A stretch of DNA of 64,000 nucleotides from contig NZ_JBAWKJ010000001.1 in assembly GCF_037095755.1 (NCBI RefSeq), positions 1,491,001 to 1,555,000 on the forward strand. Reading direction: 5' to 3'. This document shows positions 61,984-64,000 of this stretch, piece after piece; the first letter of the stretch is position 1; each line of letters opens with the position of its first letter. The position numbers were made by a program, and so were the translations under genes. Source of the stretch: Sphingopyxis sp. CCNWLW2. Its GTDB lineage: Bacteria > Pseudomonadota > Alphaproteobacteria > Sphingomonadales > Sphingomonadaceae. The notes under the pieces were generated by a model, which saw only the letters and a program-made list of their open reading frames with translations, ran no database searches and was not told where the DNA came from.

Positions 61984-62387
61984 CGCAAGCTGCGTTGATC
62001 CAGCTGGGCGCATCGCTGGTCGCGGTGTTTTTCGTAGCCTGGCTGGTTGGGAAGATCGGGCTCGGCGGCGATCCCCGGATCGCAGATGCCGAGCATGCGA
62101 TCCGGTTGGCCGAAGAGGCCGAGGCCGGTTTCAAGGGCGTCGAGGTCGCGCGCGATCGGGCGGGCTTTGCCGCGATTGTGCAAAATGCCGAGGGGCGGAT
62201 GATGCTGGTGCGCGCGCATGGCAATTTCTTTGCCGCGCGGCCGGTCGACGCCAGCGTGATCGGGCGGCTCGACAAGGATTTCCTGACACTGACGACGCCG
62301 GAGCGGACATTCGGCGCGGTGACGCTGCAATTGGGGAAGGATGCGGGGATGTGGGCCAGCCGGATGCGCGAGTTCAACCGTGGATAA
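61980..62387 (+). CDS. Hypothetical membrane-anchored protein
   Basis: 135 residues: one N-terminal membrane segment (LIQLGASLVAVFFVAWLVGKIG) and a soluble remainder with no recognised motif. It overlaps the preceding gene by 4 bases and the following hydroxylase gene by 8, so it is tightly co-translated with both. Confidence 0.78.
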   Translation: MTQAALIQLGASLVAVFFVAWLVGKIGLGGDPRIADAEHAIRLAEEAEAGFKGVEVARDRAGFAAIVQNAEGRMMLVRAHGNFFAARPVDASVIGRLDKDFLTLTTPERTFGAVTLQLGKDAGMWASRMREFNRG

Positions 62388-63279
62388 GCTCCCCGATCCC
62401 GTCGTCTACGCAGTCCCTGCCTTCATCCTGCTGCTGATCGTCGAGATGCTCATCTCGCTGCGCGCCGACAAGAGCCGGTACGAGGCGCGCGACACGCTGA
62501 CCTCGCTGATGCTTGGGACGGTGAGCCAGATCGCGGGCGCGCTCGTCGGTGCGGCGGTGATCGGCATGTCGGTGTGGGTGTACCAGTTTCGCCTGTTCGA
62601 CATCGGGATCGCGTTCAAGACATGGTGGTGGGCGTGGATCCTCTGCTTCTTCCTCGACGATCTCGCTTATTATGCCTTCCACCGCAGCGCGCACCGCGTG
62701 CGCTGGTTCTGGGCGAGCCATGTCATCCACCACAGCTCGCAGCATTATAATCTTTCGACCGCGCTGCGGCAGACGTGGACGGGCTTTTTCAGCCTGACCT
62801 TCCTGTTTCGCCTGCCGCTCTTTCTCATCGGTTTTCCGCCCGCGATGGTCTTCTTCTGCGCGGGGCTCAACCTGATCTACCAGTTCTGGATCCATACCGA
62901 GGCGATCAAGCGGCTGCCCCGATGGTTCGAGGCGGTGATGAACACCCCGTCGCACCACCGCGTCCATCATGGCGTGAACCCGCGCTACCTCGACGCCAAT
63001 TATGCGGGCGTGTTCATCATCTGGGACAAGATGTTCGGCAGCTTCGTTCCCGAACGCGACGACGAGCCGGTGCGTTACGGCATCGTCAAGCAGCTCGGCA
63101 GCTTCAACATCCTCTGGGCCGCGGTGCACGAATGGGTCGGGATCGCGAAGGATGTCTGGCACGCGCCGTGGAAGCACAAGCTGGACTATATGTGGCGCGA
63201 GCCCGGCTGGAGCCACGACGGCAGCCGCGCGACGAGCGCGATGATCAAGCAACGCTGGGCGGCGGGGCGCGATGAATAA
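62380..63279 (+). CDS. Fatty-acid hydroxylase/sterol-desaturase-family membrane di-iron enzyme (2)
   Basis: 299 residues. The histidine boxes are HRSAH, HVIHHSSQHYN and SHHRVHHGVNP, spread between four or more membrane helices (VPAFILLLIVEMLISL at the N-terminus). It belongs to the same superfamily as the gene at 60006 but to a different branch, so the two are not a recent pair. The GTG start at 62380 overlaps the upstream stop by 8 bases; a longer ATG frame lacks support. Substrate unknown. Confidence 0.88.
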   Translation: MDKLPDPVVYAVPAFILLLIVEMLISLRADKSRYEARDTLTSLMLGTVSQIAGALVGAAVIGMSVWVYQFRLFDIGIAFKTWWWAWILCFFLDDLAYYAFHRSAHRVRWFWASHVIHHSSQHYNLSTALRQTWTGFFSLTFLFRLPLFLIGFPPAMVFFCAGLNLIYQFWIHTEAIKRLPRWFEAVMNTPSHHRVHHGVNPRYLDANYAGVFIIWDKMFGSFVPERDDEPVRYGIVKQLGSFNILWAAVHEWVGIAKDVWHAPWKHKLDYMWREPGWSHDGSRATSAMIKQRWAAGRDE

Positions 63280-63550
63280 AGTCGCGCGCGAACCGCAATT
63301 CGATTGGCTCGCATTCGGATCGGGCGTCGGTGCCCTATTGTGCCTTGGAATCGGATGGCTCGCTATCGAGCTGCTCGCCGCTCTCATGCTGGTTCAGGCC
63401 GTTTCGACCGTTATATCGATAGCGGCTGCGACCCGAGGGTGGCGGTTAGGAAACAAGGCGACAATTCTCACCGGATTGCTTTGTGCGGTAGCCAGCTGGC
63501 TTCCTTTGACGGGATTCATCTGGGCCTGCTCAACGGGAAGCTGCCTCTGA
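63272..63550 (+). CDS. Small membrane protein, hypothetical
   Basis: 92 residues with two or three hydrophobic segments (ALLCLGIGWLAIELLAALMLVQ, ATILTGLLCAVASWLPL). It overlaps the end of the hydroxylase gene by 8 bases. Base use is somewhat less GC-rich than in its neighbours, so it may be a recent acquisition. No family recognised. Confidence 0.65.
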   Translation: MNKVAREPQFDWLAFGSGVGALLCLGIGWLAIELLAALMLVQAVSTVISIAAATRGWRLGNKATILTGLLCAVASWLPLTGFIWACSTGSCL

Positions 63551-63646
63551 GCGGAGAGCATATCTTGCGCTTGCCTCGTCCCCTAATGACATTCATGTAA
63601 GCACGCGGACGACCGCCAGCAGGCGGCGTGAGGGAGAGTCGCAAGC

Positions 63647-64000
63647 ATGGATCAGTTCGACATCATCGTCATCGGCGGGGGCAGCGCGGGGAGCGCGGCG
63701 GCGGGACGGCTCGCCGAGGATGGCAAGCGCACGGTCTGCCTCGTCGAGGCGGGCGGGCGCAACGACAATATGCTGATCAAGACGCCGGGGTTCATGCCCT
63801 TCATCCGGAATGCGTCGAACTATAAATATGAGACGGTGCCGCAGGCGGGGCTGAACGGGCGTACCGGATACCAGCCGCGCGGGCGCGGGCTCGGCGGGTC
63901 GAGCGCGATCAACGCGATGGTCTATATCCGCGGACACCAGTTCGATTACGATCAGTGGGCGTCCTTGGGCGCGACCGGCTGGAGCTATGCCGACGTGCTG
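63647..64000 (+). CDS. GMC-family FAD oxidoreductase, truncated by the window edge
   Basis: The first 118 residues are present and the frame runs off the window. DIIVIGGGSAGSAAAGRLAEDGKRTVCLVEAGG is the FAD-binding motif and GRGLGGSSAINAMVYIRGH the GMC signature, as in choline or alcohol dehydrogenases. GGGAGAG lies before the ATG. The substrate cannot be told from this part. Confidence 0.9.
   Translation, partial: MDQFDIIVIGGGSAGSAAAGRLAEDGKRTVCLVEAGGRNDNMLIKTPGFMPFIRNASNYKYETVPQAGLNGRTGYQPRGRGLGGSSAINAMVYIRGHQFDYDQWASLGATGWSYADVL

Overview
The window is GC-rich DNA of alphaproteobacterial, most likely sphingomonad (Sphingopyxis-like), character. This is inferred from the gene set: a large TonB-dependent receptor, a UrcA-family protein, a DUF3035 lipoprotein, a double cold-shock-domain protein and the purE-purK-folA arrangement. 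No rRNA, tRNA, CRISPR array, transposase or phage gene was found. Coding density is very high, with many 4-8 bp start/stop overlaps.

Positions 1-2181 hold a VOC-fold protein, a PNPOx-fold flavoprotein and a divergent LysR regulator, with a 33-bp inverted repeat between the first two. Positions 2215-30508 form one functional island of about 28 kb that looks built to import and consume hydroxyproline-rich peptides or glycopeptides. It contains a TonB receptor, two exported amidohydrolases, three exported DUF885 metallopeptidase-like paralogues, two gamma-glutamyltransferase-family Ntn hydrolases, a Tat-exported GH127/GH146-type beta-L-arabinofuranosidase, an amino-acid permease, an M24 Xaa-Pro peptidase and an Ldh-family imine reductase. 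It also carries the full set for 4-hydroxyproline breakdown: a two-cysteine 2-epimerase, a FAD-dependent D-hydroxyproline dehydrogenase, a DapA-fold deaminase and an alpha-ketoglutarate-semialdehyde dehydrogenase. A GntR/FCD regulator lies in the middle. A palindrome ATCGTATACGAT, or a 9-11/12 match to it, sits at the head of every transcription unit of the island (about 4243, 13105, 17309, 20880, 30497), so the set reads as one regulon.

From 30553 to 47459 the content is mostly housekeeping: a MipA/OmpV protein, dxs, a thioesterase/HxlR pair with twin operators, DUF3035-lspA-ileS, a glycerophosphodiesterase flanked by intergenic repeats, a ribF-M19 dipeptidase-folA-purK-purE operon, a GGDEF protein, a GDT1-like membrane protein and Dps. 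From 47557 to 58359 come an RGG-rich double cold-shock protein, an RNase D-like exonuclease, lptC-lptA, an Atm1-type ABC exporter, an MHYT-GGDEF-EAL protein, a Kef-type antiporter and recQ. From 58383 to the end a membrane AraC-type regulator sits between a UrcA protein and a membrane di-iron hydroxylase. Both of these are preceded by the same extended palindromic motif. A GNAT protein, a tightly overlapped four-gene operon with a second hydroxylase, and a GMC oxidoreductase cut by the window edge follow.

Start codons were chosen by Shine-Dalgarno sequence, signal-peptide position and gene overlap, and several are GTG or TTG. All functions are read from motifs and context; no database search was run.
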